Positions 18,372-26,436 of a DNA stretch of 64,000 nucleotides are shown here, in pieces. Origin of the DNA: Goodfellowiella coeruleoviolacea (lineage in GTDB: Bacteria > Actinomycetota > Actinomycetes > Mycobacteriales > Pseudonocardiaceae); contig NZ_JAMTCK010000010.1 in NCBI RefSeq assembly GCF_024171785.1, forward strand, positions 206,043 through 270,042, given 5' to 3'. Below the pieces are notes generated by a model. That model was not told where the DNA came from, did no database searches, and saw only the letters and a program-made list of their open reading frames with translations. Position numbers and translations under genes: made by a program. Every line of letters starts with the position of its first letter. The first letter of the stretch is position 1.

Positions 18372-19052
18372 GTGTCCCACGACAGCCCCGTCCGCGGCCT
18401 CCGCCGCATCGAGCTGCGCGCCACCAACCCCGCCGCTCTCGCCGACTACTACCAACAACTCCTGGGCTGGCTCATCCTCACCGCCAAGGACGACACCCTC
18501 ACCTGCTGGGTCGGCGAACGCCAAGCCGCCCACATCCGCACCCCCCAACCCCACGAACAACCCGGCTGGCACCTCATCTTCAGCGGCCCCAACCCCCGCA
18601 CCCTCACCGACACCACCCACACCACCGCCCACATCCACCACGGCCGCGCCCAACACGGCCCCTGGGCACCCCCACCCCGCCCCGGCGAACCCTGCTGGAC
18701 CGAACTCACCACCCCCACCGACACCACCCACGACTACTGGGCCACCGAACTCGGCTGGACCAACACCACCCCCGGCCTCTTCCACGCCTGCGGCCCCGAC
18801 GGCCACACCCACCGCCCCATCGCCAGCCACACCCACCACCCCCACACCAGCACCTGGACCTGCTACTTCGCCGTCCACGACGTCCACAAAGCCGCCACCC
18901 TCGCCACCGAACTCGGCGGCACCATCCACACCCCACCCCACACCCACCCCACCGGCCTCACCACCACCATCACCGACCCCGCCGGCAACACCTGCGCCCT
19001 CCTGCAAACACCCCCCGCCTGGGGCGGCACCACCCACACCACCACCCCCTGA
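18372..19052 (+). CDS. Two-repeat VOC superfamily protein
   Basis: A 226-residue glyoxalase/bleomycin-resistance-fold protein with two VOC modules. The first (residues 8-110) opens with LRRIELRATNPAALADYYQQLLGW. The second (about 118-215) contains CWTELTTPTDTTHDYWATELGW and ends in ITDPAGNTCALLQTPP. No specific substrate can be named. The codon choice is extraordinarily C-rich and Thr/His/Pro-rich even for this genome, matching the strand-asymmetric composition of the whole 14-21 kb stretch. The GTG at 18372 has a GAGGAAG ribosome site. It ends 8 bases before the stop of the convergent LigD-type gene. Confidence 0.88.
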   Translation: MSHDSPVRGLRRIELRATNPAALADYYQQLLGWLILTAKDDTLTCWVGERQAAHIRTPQPHEQPGWHLIFSGPNPRTLTDTTHTTAHIHHGRAQHGPWAPPPRPGEPCWTELTTPTDTTHDYWATELGWTNTTPGLFHACGPDGHTHRPIASHTHHPHTSTWTCYFAVHDVHKAATLATELGGTIHTPPHTHPTGLTTTITDPAGNTCALLQTPPAWGGTTHTTTP

Positions 19053-19059
19053 ACCACCC

Positions 19060-19998
19060 TCACCCCACATCCCCAGGCAACCGCCCCACCCCCGACGCCA
19101 ACCCCGCGAACAGATCACCCACCTCACCCACCCGCTCCACCACCTCACCCGCCGTGAACAACACATCCTCCGGCACCCGACACCCCGCCACCTCCGACCA
19201 CCGCAACGGCGCCGACACCCACGGCCACTCCCGCGCCCGCAACGAATACGCCGCCACCGTCGTCTTCGCCGGATTGTTCTGACTCCAGTCGATGAACACC
19301 TTCCCCACCCGACGCGCCTTCGCCATCACCGACACCACCTCACCCGGACACTCCCGCGCCAACCGCTCCGCCACCGCCCGCGCATACCGACTCGTCAACT
19401 CCGGACCCGACACCGACACCGACACGTACAACTGCAACCCCTTCGACCCACTCGACTTCACAAACGCCACCAACCCATCCGCGGCCAACAACTCCCGCAA
19501 CCGCAACGCCACCCCACAGCACTCCACCACCCCCGCCGGCGCCCCCGGATCCAGATCAAAAACCAACAAATCCGGCACCCGCACCTCACCCCGCCGCCCC
19601 ACCCGCCACTGCGGCACGTGCAACTCCAACGCCGCCAAATTCGCCACCCACACCAACGTCGCCAGATCATCAACCACCACAAAATCAGCGAACTCCGCCC
19701 CCCGCGAACTCCCCGGCGTCGGCACCCGCACCGTCCGCACCCACTCCGGCGCATGCCGAGACACGTTCTTCTCAAAAAACGACCCACCCACCACCCCGTC
19801 CGGAAAACGCCGCAACGTCAACGGCCGCCCCGCCAAATACGGCAACAACACCGGCGCCACCCGAACGTAATAATCAATCACCTCACCCTTGGTGAAACCC
19901 GCCTCCGGATACAACACCTTCCCCAAATTCGTCAACCGCAGCCGCCGCCCCAACACCTCCACCCACGTGCTCTCCTCAACCACACCCCACCCCCTCAC
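19060..19998 (-). CDS. ligD-pol: LigD-type NHEJ polymerase/primase domain protein
   Basis: Stand-alone polymerase domain of the non-homologous end-joining system (archaeo-eukaryotic primase fold), 312 residues. Motifs include LTNLGKVLYPEAGFTKGEVIDYY, LTLRRFPDGV, the metal-binding LLVFDLDPG, and KSSGSKGLQLYVSV with VFIDWSQNNPAKTTVAAYSLR. It would add nucleotides to break ends held by Ku. No ligase or nuclease domain is fused here, so a separate ligase must exist elsewhere. The GTG at 19998 overlaps the ku stop by four bases, so the two are translationally coupled. Confidence 0.93.
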   Translation of the reverse strand: MRGWGVVEESTWVEVLGRRLRLTNLGKVLYPEAGFTKGEVIDYYVRVAPVLLPYLAGRPLTLRRFPDGVVGGSFFEKNVSRHAPEWVRTVRVPTPGSSRGAEFADFVVVDDLATLVWVANLAALELHVPQWRVGRRGEVRVPDLLVFDLDPGAPAGVVECCGVALRLRELLAADGLVAFVKSSGSKGLQLYVSVSVSGPELTSRYARAVAERLARECPGEVVSVMAKARRVGKVFIDWSQNNPAKTTVAAYSLRAREWPWVSAPLRWSEVAGCRVPEDVLFTAGEVVERVGEVGDLFAGLASGVGRLPGDVG

Positions 19999-20909
19999 GC
20001 CGTGCGCTGGCCGCCACCAGCACGCCGCCGCCCCCCACCACCCGCCGAACCAGCCTTCTTCCCCCCACCGCCCCCAGCCGCCCGCCGCTGCTTCGACTCC
20101 GCCCCACCCGCACGCCCACCCGACGCCGCCCCCGCCCGCGACGACCGCGCCTGCTCCACACTCCGCTCCAACGCCGTCATCAGATCAATCACCTCACCCC
20201 GCTGCGGCTCCGCACCCCGCTCCGGCAACTCAGCCCCCGCCGCCTTCGCCTCGATCAACTCGGCCAACGCCTCCCGATAATCATCCTGAAAATCACCAGG
20301 ATCAAACGCCCCCGTCATGCTCTCCACCAACGACGACGCCATCCGCAACTCCTGCGGACGAATCTCCGGCTGCTGATCCAAAAAACCAAACTCCGGCCTG
20401 CGCACCTCATCCGGCCACAACATCGTGTGCAACACCAACACATCCTCCCGCGCCCGCAACATCGCCAACGTCTCCCGCTGCCGAATCGTGATCTTCACCA
20501 CCGCCAACCGATCACTCCGCTCCAACGCCGTCCGCAACAACACATACGGCCGCACCGCCGCCCGATCCGGCTCCAAGTAATAACTCTTCTGAAAGAAAAT
20601 CGGATCAACCTCCGCCGCCGGCACGAACTCCACCACCTCAATCGCCCGATCCGTCGCGATCGGCAACTTGTCAAAATCATCCTGGTCCAACAACACCACA
20701 CGACCATCGTCAAGCTCATACCCCTTGACGATCTCGTCCAACCCCACCTCCGCACCACACGCACTGCACACCCGCCGATACCGAATCCGCCCCGCATCCA
20801 CCCGGTGCACCTGGTGAAACCGGAAGTCATGCTCCTCCGCCGCGGTGTACAACCGCACCGCGATCGTCACCAGACCAAAGGAAATCGCTCCCCGCCACAT
20901 GGACCTCAT
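19995..20909 (-). CDS. ku: Non-homologous end-joining protein Ku
   Basis: Homodimeric DNA-end-binding ring protein that recruits LigD-type enzymes to double-strand breaks. About 304 residues from the ATG at 20909. The N terminus MRSMWRGAISFGLVTIAVRLYTA, the CxxC pair in RRVCSACGAEV, the bridge region EFVPAAEVDPIFFQKSYYLEP and MASSLVESMTGAFDPGDFQDDYREAL are standard. The last 50 residues are a basic Gly/Ala/Arg/Lys tail, as in many actinobacterial Ku proteins, where it helps non-end DNA contact. It lies 55 bases from the stop of the recombinase gene on the same strand. Confidence 0.95.
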   Translation of the reverse strand: MRSMWRGAISFGLVTIAVRLYTAAEEHDFRFHQVHRVDAGRIRYRRVCSACGAEVGLDEIVKGYELDDGRVVLLDQDDFDKLPIATDRAIEVVEFVPAAEVDPIFFQKSYYLEPDRAAVRPYVLLRTALERSDRLAVVKITIRQRETLAMLRAREDVLVLHTMLWPDEVRRPEFGFLDQQPEIRPQELRMASSLVESMTGAFDPGDFQDDYREALAELIEAKAAGAELPERGAEPQRGEVIDLMTALERSVEQARSSRAGAASGGRAGGAESKQRRAAGGGGGKKAGSAGGGGRRRAGGGQRTA

Positions 20910-20963
20910 AACCACTGCGTACCCCGCACAACCCCACCCACAGCCACACCTCACCCAGCTGAG

Positions 20964-21962
20964 TCAGTCCGGGGGAGCCGGCACCACCACCTCACCCAAC
21001 TTCCGATACGTCCGATTACTCGCCGCAGCCGCCCGCCGCTCCCGCGCCGTCGCCTCGATGTAGCTCTGCGTCGTCGCCAAACTCGCATGCCCCAACAACG
21101 CCATGATCTCCGACGCCGACGCCCCGTCCTCGGCCAACCGCGTCGCGAACGTGTGCCGCAACGCGTGCAGATTCGCCCCCGCCGGCACCCGGTCGTGCAA
21201 CCCCGCCCACCGGTAACACGACCGCACCAGGTACTCCAACGCCCCACGACCAATCGGCTCACCCCGCCGATCCCGCAACAACGGCGCCGACCGACCGAAC
21301 CGCCCCTGCGGAAACCGCCGCCGACACGACTCCAGATACCCCTCGATGACCCGCTCCATCGCCGGCTCGACCGGAATCGACCGCTCCCGACTGCCCTTGC
21401 CCGCCACGTGCAACCGCCGCTCACCCGACCGACCCACCAGCGACCCCACCACCAGCGACCGCATCTCCGCCGACCGCAACCCCGCCACCAGCCCCAACGC
21501 GATCACCAACACATCCCGCTCCGGCCACGGATCACGCGCCTGCCGACTGCCCTCGGCGGCCGCCGCCAGCAACTGCTCCGGCGTGTCCTCCCCGCGCAAC
21601 GGCTTGGGGGACAGCGCAGGCGCCTTCGGCCGATCCACCGCCCCCATCGGATTGCCCGGCAGGATCTCCTCGGACACGCAGAACGTCAGGAACTGGTTCC
21701 ACGTCGACCACGCGCGCAACACCGACGACTTGGCATGGCCGTCAGCGAACAACCCGAACGCCGCGCGCAGCGCGCCGACCGTGAGCTGGTCGACACCGAG
21801 CTGCTCGACCGGTGCCCCCACCACCTCGGCCAACAGGGCGGAGATCCCCGCCAGGTCACGGCGGTAGGCCGCGGTGGTGTGCGGGGAGTCCTTGCGGGGG
21901 CGGCGGGCAAGGAAGAAGGCCTCCTGGGCGTCCAACACACGCATAGCGATCTTGTACCGCAT
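20964..21962 (-). CDS. XerC/XerD-like tyrosine recombinase
   Basis: A 332-residue site-specific recombinase with an N-terminal SAM-like core-binding domain (HTTAAYRRDLAGISALL) and a C-terminal catalytic domain. All six active-site residues are visible: Arg in ALGLVAGLRSAEMRSL, Lys in VAGKGSRERSIPV, His and Arg in LHALRHTFATRL, His in LLGHASLATTQ and Tyr in SYIEATARER. Start ATG at 21962; a second in-frame ATG at 21944 is possible. It resembles chromosomal Xer proteins more than phage integrases, and no phage or plasmid genes surround it. Two dif-like sites lie about 0.65 and 1.25 kb from its start, which suggests a local recombinase/site unit. Whether it is one of the housekeeping Xer proteins needs comparison with the rest of the genome. 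Confidence 0.92.
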   Translation of the reverse strand: MRYKIAMRVLDAQEAFFLARRPRKDSPHTTAAYRRDLAGISALLAEVVGAPVEQLGVDQLTVGALRAAFGLFADGHAKSSVLRAWSTWNQFLTFCVSEEILPGNPMGAVDRPKAPALSPKPLRGEDTPEQLLAAAAEGSRQARDPWPERDVLVIALGLVAGLRSAEMRSLVVGSLVGRSGERRLHVAGKGSRERSIPVEPAMERVIEGYLESCRRRFPQGRFGRSAPLLRDRRGEPIGRGALEYLVRSCYRWAGLHDRVPAGANLHALRHTFATRLAEDGASASEIMALLGHASLATTQSYIEATARERRAAAASNRTYRKLGEVVVPAPPD

Positions 21963-22054
21963 CAGGGTGACTTCGCGCAGCGGTGACGGACACGCCAACA
22001 CCGGCCGGCGCCGGCCCGGCGGGGGAGACCCCAGGAAAAGCGGAAACCGGCGCG

Positions 22055-22543
22055 ATGGGCGTCAATGCGGTGAATTCGCTGATTCCTGGTGCATACTTCG
22101 GGTTTGTGGGCACCCCGGAGGAGTCAGCAATACCCGCGGCGATAGCGGGACCGCGGTGCTGTGCCTGGTGTGGCTACTTCCCGGACAACCCGCACGAGTG
22201 GGAACAGATGCTGGCCGACCAGCTCGTGGTGTGGCTGGTGCACACCGGCGGAAAACTCGTGGAACGCCGTTTCTGCATCCGCTGCGCGCCCCGGGAATTG
22301 TTCGTGAATCTGGAATGCGTCTGCTGTCGGGACGGCCCGCTGGTGGTGGGGGAGCGGGGTACGCCACCGGCCTTGTTGACCAAGCTGGGGGAGCGGGTGC
22401 TGGCCGGCCAGGGGTGGAGCGTCAGCGCTTCCGGCGTGCTGATGTGCCCCCGATGCCGGTGGGGCACCCAGGAACCCGGTCGGCCGTTATCCACCGCGTC
22501 GACCGCGGTGGAGGCACCAGCCCTGACCGAGGTCGGCACCTGA
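22055..22543 (+). CDS. Cysteine-rich protein of unknown function
   Basis: About 162 residues from the ATG at 22055; an in-frame GTG at 21983 would add 24 low-complexity residues and place the start 20 bases from the divergent recombinase start. Four cysteine clusters suggest two zinc sites: CCAWCGYFPDNPHEWEQML, RRFCIRCAPREL, LECVCCRDGPL and LMCPRCRWGTQEPG. Nothing matches a family I can name. It is transcribed divergently from the recombinase and faces the dif region, so a DNA-binding role is possible but unproven. Its composition is more balanced than its neighbours on the left. Confidence 0.65.
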   Translation: MGVNAVNSLIPGAYFGFVGTPEESAIPAAIAGPRCCAWCGYFPDNPHEWEQMLADQLVVWLVHTGGKLVERRFCIRCAPRELFVNLECVCCRDGPLVVGERGTPPALLTKLGERVLAGQGWSVSASGVLMCPRCRWGTQEPGRPLSTASTAVEAPALTEVGT

Positions 22544-22602
22544 ACGGTGAGCGGGTTGCGGCCGCGACACCAGACTTCCACTGGCACCAATCACCACCAC
22601 AT

Positions 22603-22636
22603 CTTTTGATGGATAATGTTTATTATCCATCAAAAG
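22603..22636. repeat. Perfect 15-bp AT-rich palindrome, dif-like core
   Basis: Arms CTTTTGATGGATAAT (22603-22617) and ATTATCCATCAAAAG (22622-22636) flank GTTT. Read as a Xer site the core is TTGATGGATAA, then TGTTTA, then TTATCCATCAA, so the inner ATAA/TTAT bases and the six-base centre resemble dif. Unlike true dif it is fully symmetric. It could be a recombination site for the nearby tyrosine recombinase or a repressor operator. Its AT-richness is striking in this genome. Confidence 0.6.
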
Positions 22637-23209
22637 TGCCCAGGGCGGTCGCGACTCCCGTGGGGGACCACGTGCCCCGCCAATGCCTCCCACGGTCTCA
22701 GTCCAGCTCGGTTTTCCATCGCGTCCACCCGCGCACTGGTCGCGGTGGCATTTCCGCGGATCGGCTCTGCGGATCGGGCCGACCAGCGGACTGGCGGCCG
22801 CCAATCCCGCCAATCCCGCCGAGCCGCACCGACAACGGTCGTCAGCAGATCGCGCGCACCACGTGATTCAGGGATGCCCGGCCACAGGGGCAGAAACGTC
22901 ACTGTGACGATTTGGCGGCCTTGGGTGAGCAGGTTCACCGGGGTGGCTCAGGCGCGCCTCCCGGAACGCGCCGCGGTACCCGGCACCGCGCCCGGCGCTG
23001 CCCACGCCGCCGCGTCGGCGGCCGCGGTTGGCGTTGTCGGGCGGCTGGCGTCGTCGCCCGTCCTGGCCGCCGCGGCCGGCGCCGCCGGTGTGTGTCGTCG
23101 CGGGACGCGCGACTCAGGGCCCCGGGGCACAACTGTCCATTGGGGACGCCGGAGCGGTGTTGGTCGGCTGATCCCGGTGGGCTCGAACCGCGTTTGCCCA
23201 GGTCACGAC

Positions 23210-23237
23210 TTAGCCGATAATCGACATTATGTTAAGT
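23210..23237. other. dif: Candidate chromosomal dif site (XerC/XerD recombination)
   Basis: A 28-base site made of a XerC-type arm TTAGCCGATAA (23210-23220), centre TCGACA (23221-23226) and XerD-type arm TTATGTTAAGT (23227-23237). The XerD arm differs from the Escherichia coli arm TTATGTTAAAT at one base. The CCGATAAT start and ACATTATGT centre match the actinobacterial dif consensus as I remember it. It lies in non-coding DNA in the zone where strand composition reverses. This should be where chromosome dimers are resolved, and it marks the replication terminus. Confidence 0.85.
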
Positions 23238-23592
23238 AGACGTGCTGGCGGTCCTCCCCTCCGGTGAACGCCAGCGGCCGTTGGGTGGGCGGCATCCTGG
23301 TGCGCGCGGCGGTCGACGGCGGTGTCCGGCCGAGGCGCGTGCGGCTGGTCGGCTGTTCCGGTCAGTCCGGTGCCCGGAACGAGTGGCCTGCGCGCCAGGG
23401 GCTTCGTCAAGGTCATCTCCCGCGGGACCATCGGTCGACCAGACGCGACCTGTGCGCTGAGAGGGGGACGTTCTGATACCCGAAAGCGACCAGCGGCTGG
23501 CGGTCCAGCTCCTCCTGCCCGGTGCGCATGCCCTGCGGACCGGGCAGGGACATGTTCTGGCAGGCGCGGCGAAAGGGACGAAAGGACCCGCC

Positions 23593-24552
23593 ATGCAGCA
23601 CCTCGTTCTCGTAGCCACATCGCTTCCCGCACCCACCACGTCCGCGCGCCACGGCCAGGGGTTCGGCAGGCGGCTGGCGGCGCTGGCCGGTGGTTTCGCA
23701 CTGGCCGTGATGGGGGTGCACGCCCTACCGGCGCCGGCGTGGGCCGCCTTCCCCGGCGACAACGGCAGGATCTACTTCACCGACCAGGACACCGATTCGG
23801 ACAAGGAGATCTACTCGATCAACCCGAACGGCTCCGGGCTGACCAAGATCACCAACAACAAGGATGACGATTCCAACGCGGCGGTGAACGCCGACAACAC
23901 CAGGATCGCCTTCACCCGGCTCTCGTCCGGGTCCAACCAGCTGTGGACGATGAACGTCGACGGCAGCAACCAGACCCAGGTCACCAGGGGCGAGAGCATC
24001 GCAGACGGCCCGATCGACTGGTCGCCGGACGGCACGAGGATCGTCTACACGGACTCCTCGTCCACCCTCACCACCATCCACCCCGACGGCACCGGTATGA
24101 CCTCGCTGGGTGTGAAGGGGTCCGCGGCGGCCTGGTCGCCGGACGGCACGAGGATCGTCTACGCCGACTCCTCGGACAACATCGCCACCGTCAATGTCGA
24201 CGGCACCGACGCCACCCAGTTGACCAGCTACGAGTTCCCGCAGTTCGCGGGGGCGCCGGACTGGTCCCCCGATGGGACGCGGATCGTCTACTCGTGGACG
24301 AGCTTCTCCCCCTCCGCTTCGCAGATCTACGTCATGAACGCGGATGGCTCGGATCAGGCTCGCCTGACCAACGACACCGCGTTGAACGGGAGTCCGTCCT
24401 GGTCACCCGATGGCAGCAAGATCACCCTGACCGTGACCGACGATCCCGGTGTGATGAACGTCGATGGCACCGGCAAGTCAGTGCTGGCCGCTATCCCCGG
24501 TTTCGAGTTCGTCACCGACTGGGCCGCCAGCTCCGGTGAGGACGTGCGGTGA
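23593..24552 (+). CDS. Secreted TolB-like beta-propeller protein
   Basis: A 319-residue protein with a long N-terminal signal peptide (about residues 1-51, ending APAWA before AFPGDNGRIYF) and then five or six propeller blades marked by repeats such as WSPDGTRIVY, WSPDGSKITL and MNVDGS/NVDGT. It belongs to the WD40-like PD40/TolB beta-propeller group. In actinomycetes these are secreted or surface proteins of unclear role; no Tol system exists here. ATG at 23593 with an AAGGAC ribosome site. Its codons are somewhat less GC-rich than those of neighbours. It is the first gene right of the dif candidate. Confidence 0.88.
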   Translation: MQHLVLVATSLPAPTTSARHGQGFGRRLAALAGGFALAVMGVHALPAPAWAAFPGDNGRIYFTDQDTDSDKEIYSINPNGSGLTKITNNKDDDSNAAVNADNTRIAFTRLSSGSNQLWTMNVDGSNQTQVTRGESIADGPIDWSPDGTRIVYTDSSSTLTTIHPDGTGMTSLGVKGSAAAWSPDGTRIVYADSSDNIATVNVDGTDATQLTSYEFPQFAGAPDWSPDGTRIVYSWTSFSPSASQIYVMNADGSDQARLTNDTALNGSPSWSPDGSKITLTVTDDPGVMNVDGTGKSVLAAIPGFEFVTDWAASSGEDVR

Positions 24553-24765
24553 CGCCGTCCCAGCCGTGACCTGTTCCCTGGACACCCGCACGTGTGCCGC
24601 TGACCGTGGTGGCACCACCGTTGACTGCTGATCCCCTGCTCATTGCCATCCGCGGGCGCGTTGGGTTGTCACCACGCGCCCGCGGGCCTGTTCGCGCGGT
24701 CGTCGGGTGACACCGGGGTGATCGTTCGCGGCAGAAGGTGACCAGCGGCTGGCAGGCTCTGGCTC

Positions 24766-25395
24766 ATGAGTGATGACTGTGTCAAGGCGTACCTGCACGA
24801 GTGCCTGCGCTGGGTGCGGGAGGCGGTGCTGGCCAAGCTCGACGGGCTGTCCGAGTACGACGTGCGCCGTCCGTTGACGCCCACGGGAACGAACCTGCTC
24901 GGTCTGATCAAGCACCTGGCGACCTGGGAGGCCAGGTACTTCGGTGAGGTTTTCGGCCGTCCGTTCCCCGGTCCCCTCCCCCGGTGGGACGACGAGGCCG
25001 AGCGCGGCGCTGATCTGTGGGTGACCGAGCACGAGACGCGTGCCGAGGTCGTGGACCGCTATCGGCGGGTGTGGGAGCACGCCGACGCGACGATCTCCGC
25101 TCTGGGCATTGACGCGCCCGGCCGTGTGCCGTGGTGGGCGGATCCGGACGTGACGCTGTTCAACATCCTGGTTCATGTGCTGACCGAGACCACTCGGCAT
25201 GCCGGGCACGCCGATGTCCTGCGTGAGCAGCTTGATGGTGTGGTCGGGCTGGACGCGGAGAGCATGGTCCCGTCGGGGCGGCGTGCGGCGTTCTGGGCGA
25301 ACCGGCGTGCGCGGATCGAGCGGGCCGCGAGCGCGGCTGAGCTGCGGGCGGGTGTGTCGTCGTCGGCTTCTCCCCCGGTTCGGCCGCAGCGCTGA
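24766..25395 (+). CDS. DinB family protein (DUF664 type)
   Basis: A 209-residue four-helix-bundle protein of the DinB/YfiT superfamily, which includes mycothiol- and bacillithiol-dependent transferases. The metal-binding histidines are visible: LLGLIKHLATWEARYFGEVFGR (first His) and NILVHVLTETTRHAGHADVLREQLDG (last two). This DUF664-like pattern is common in actinomycetes, where mycothiol is the natural thiol partner. ATG at 24766. It stands alone, convergent with the TetR gene. Confidence 0.9.
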   Translation: MSDDCVKAYLHECLRWVREAVLAKLDGLSEYDVRRPLTPTGTNLLGLIKHLATWEARYFGEVFGRPFPGPLPRWDDEAERGADLWVTEHETRAEVVDRYRRVWEHADATISALGIDAPGRVPWWADPDVTLFNILVHVLTETTRHAGHADVLREQLDGVVGLDAESMVPSGRRAAFWANRRARIERAASAAELRAGVSSSASPPVRPQR

Positions 25396-25473
25396 GGTGT
25401 TGGGGGAACGGGCGTGACGGGCCGGGGAGCTGGGTGGTGAGTGCCTCGGGCGGTTGGGTCGGGTGTCGGGGGG

Positions 25474-26106
25474 TCAGTGGGGGTCCTGGGGTGGGGTGGT
25501 GGCCGCGGTGAACAGGGCCAGGCCGAGTTCGTCGGGGTTGGTCATGCCGATGGTGTGCAGTGCCTGGTCGGGTAGGGCGAGCAGGGAGATGGCCAGGCCC
25601 AGGAAGTAGGCGTCGAGGAGGCCGGCTTCGCGGGGGGTGGTGGGGAGGCCGACGGTGTGGTGCAGGGCGACGGCGGAGTTGGCGTTGGCGACGGCCATGC
25701 GGCCGAGGGCTTGGCGTACGCGGGGGCGTCGTACGGCTTCGAGGTAGAGCTCGAACATGGCCAGGATCTGGGTGGGGTCGGTGAGGGCGCGGCGCAGCAG
25801 TGCGGGGTAGAGCCAGCTGACCTGGGTGGCGGAGACGGAGTCGGGGGTGCTCTGGTGGAGTTGTTCGACGGCGACGCGGTGTTGGTCGGCCATGCGTGCG
25901 GCGGTGGCTTCGAGCAGGCTTTCCCGGGTGGGGAAGTAGTTCTTGGTGGTGCCTTCGGGGACGTTGGCTTCGCGGTCGACGGCGCGGTGGGTGAGGCCGC
26001 GGCCGCCGTCGCGGGCGAGCACGGTGATGGCGGAGTCGCAGAGGAGTGCGCGTCGGGTGCCGCGTCGTGTCGGGGGGTTGTGGTGGTGTTGTGGTGTGCC
26101 TGTCAC
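25474..26106 (-). CDS. TetR/AcrR family transcriptional regulator
   Basis: A 210-residue repressor with an N-terminal DNA-binding domain (RRALLCDSAITVLARDGGRGLTHRAVDREANVPEGTTKNYFPTRESLLEATAARM) and a divergent ligand-binding domain. GTG start at 26106. A perfect 14-base palindrome lies 17 bases upstream of its start and is the obvious operator, so it is probably autoregulated. The gene beyond that operator (26160-26411) is on the same strand and reads toward it. No transporter or enzyme target is adjacent. Confidence 0.9.
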   Translation of the reverse strand: MTGTPQHHHNPPTRRGTRRALLCDSAITVLARDGGRGLTHRAVDREANVPEGTTKNYFPTRESLLEATAARMADQHRVAVEQLHQSTPDSVSATQVSWLYPALLRRALTDPTQILAMFELYLEAVRRPRVRQALGRMAVANANSAVALHHTVGLPTTPREAGLLDAYFLGLAISLLALPDQALHTIGMTNPDELGLALFTAATTPPQDPH

Positions 26107-26122
26107 GGGTGAATCACCCTAG

Positions 26123-26144
26123 CTGTGGTACCACAGGTGTGGTA
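26123..26144. promoter_or_regulatory. TetR-type operator upstream of the 25474-26106 gene
   Basis: CTGTGGTACCACAG (26123-26136) is a perfect palindrome. A further half-site copy, TGTGGTA, recurs at 26138-26144, in the same orientation as the one at 26124-26130 and 14 bases away. The position just ahead of a TetR start suggests autoregulation. Confidence 0.6.
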
Positions 26145-26159
26145 GTTGGGGTGGGGGGG

Positions 26160-26411
26160 TCACGGTGTGCTGTGGTGTGGGTGCGGTGGGTGAGGGTAGC
26201 GGGTGTGGTCGCCCTCGGCGAGGGGTGTGCTGAGTTGGCAGGTGCCGGCGGTGGTGAGGAGTTGGTTGTTGAGGCTGATCAGCCAGGTGCCGCAGAGGCA
26301 GCGCAGGTAGCTGATGGTGCCGTGGGAGCTGGGGTGGGTGGAGGTGTGGGGGGTGGTGGGTGTCCAGTGGCAGTGTGGGCAGTGGTGGGGTCCCCCGGTG
26401 GTGGCGTGCAT
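26160..26411 (-). CDS. Small zinc-ribbon protein
   Basis: An 83-residue protein with HHCPHCHW near the N terminus and YLRCLCGTWLISLNNQL in the middle, forming a plausible four-cysteine zinc ribbon. The C-terminal 20 residues are His/Pro-rich. Small proteins with the CxxC...RCLCGxW pattern occur in many actinomycetes with no known function. ATG at 26411. It reads toward the TetR operator and lies back to back with the CGNR gene. Confidence 0.6.
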   Translation of the reverse strand: MHATTGGPHHCPHCHWTPTTPHTSTHPSSHGTISYLRCLCGTWLISLNNQLLTTAGTCQLSTPLAEGDHTRYPHPPHPHHSTP

Positions 26412-26436
26412 GGTCTCAGCGTGGTGTCATGGGTCA

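Larger units (their letters stand above)
22544..23592. other. Gene-poor stretch at the presumed replication terminus
   Basis: About 1.05 kb with no convincing gene on either strand; the open frames present overlap each other and have no family features. It contains the AT-rich palindrome at 22603-22636 and the dif candidate at 23210-23237. The rest is ordinary GC-rich sequence with short alternating GCCGCC/GGCGGC runs near 23000-23090. Confidence 0.6.

Noticed and set aside
20964-21962. Tyrosine recombinase as evidence of a prophage or integrative element
   Set aside because: There are no excisionase, replication or phage genes, no tRNA and no long flanking direct repeats; the Xer-like sequence and nearby dif argue for a chromosomal role.
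22603-22636. AT-rich palindrome as a transcription terminator
   Set aside because: An A/T stem without a T tract would be weak, and the nearest upstream gene ends 60 bases away; the dif-like core and symmetry fit a protein-binding site better.
23186-23200. Minus-strand GGTTCGAGCCC resembling a tRNA T-loop near dif
   Set aside because: The flanking bases do not form a T-stem, acceptor stem or cloverleaf, so it is not a tRNA gene or an obvious tRNA attachment remnant.
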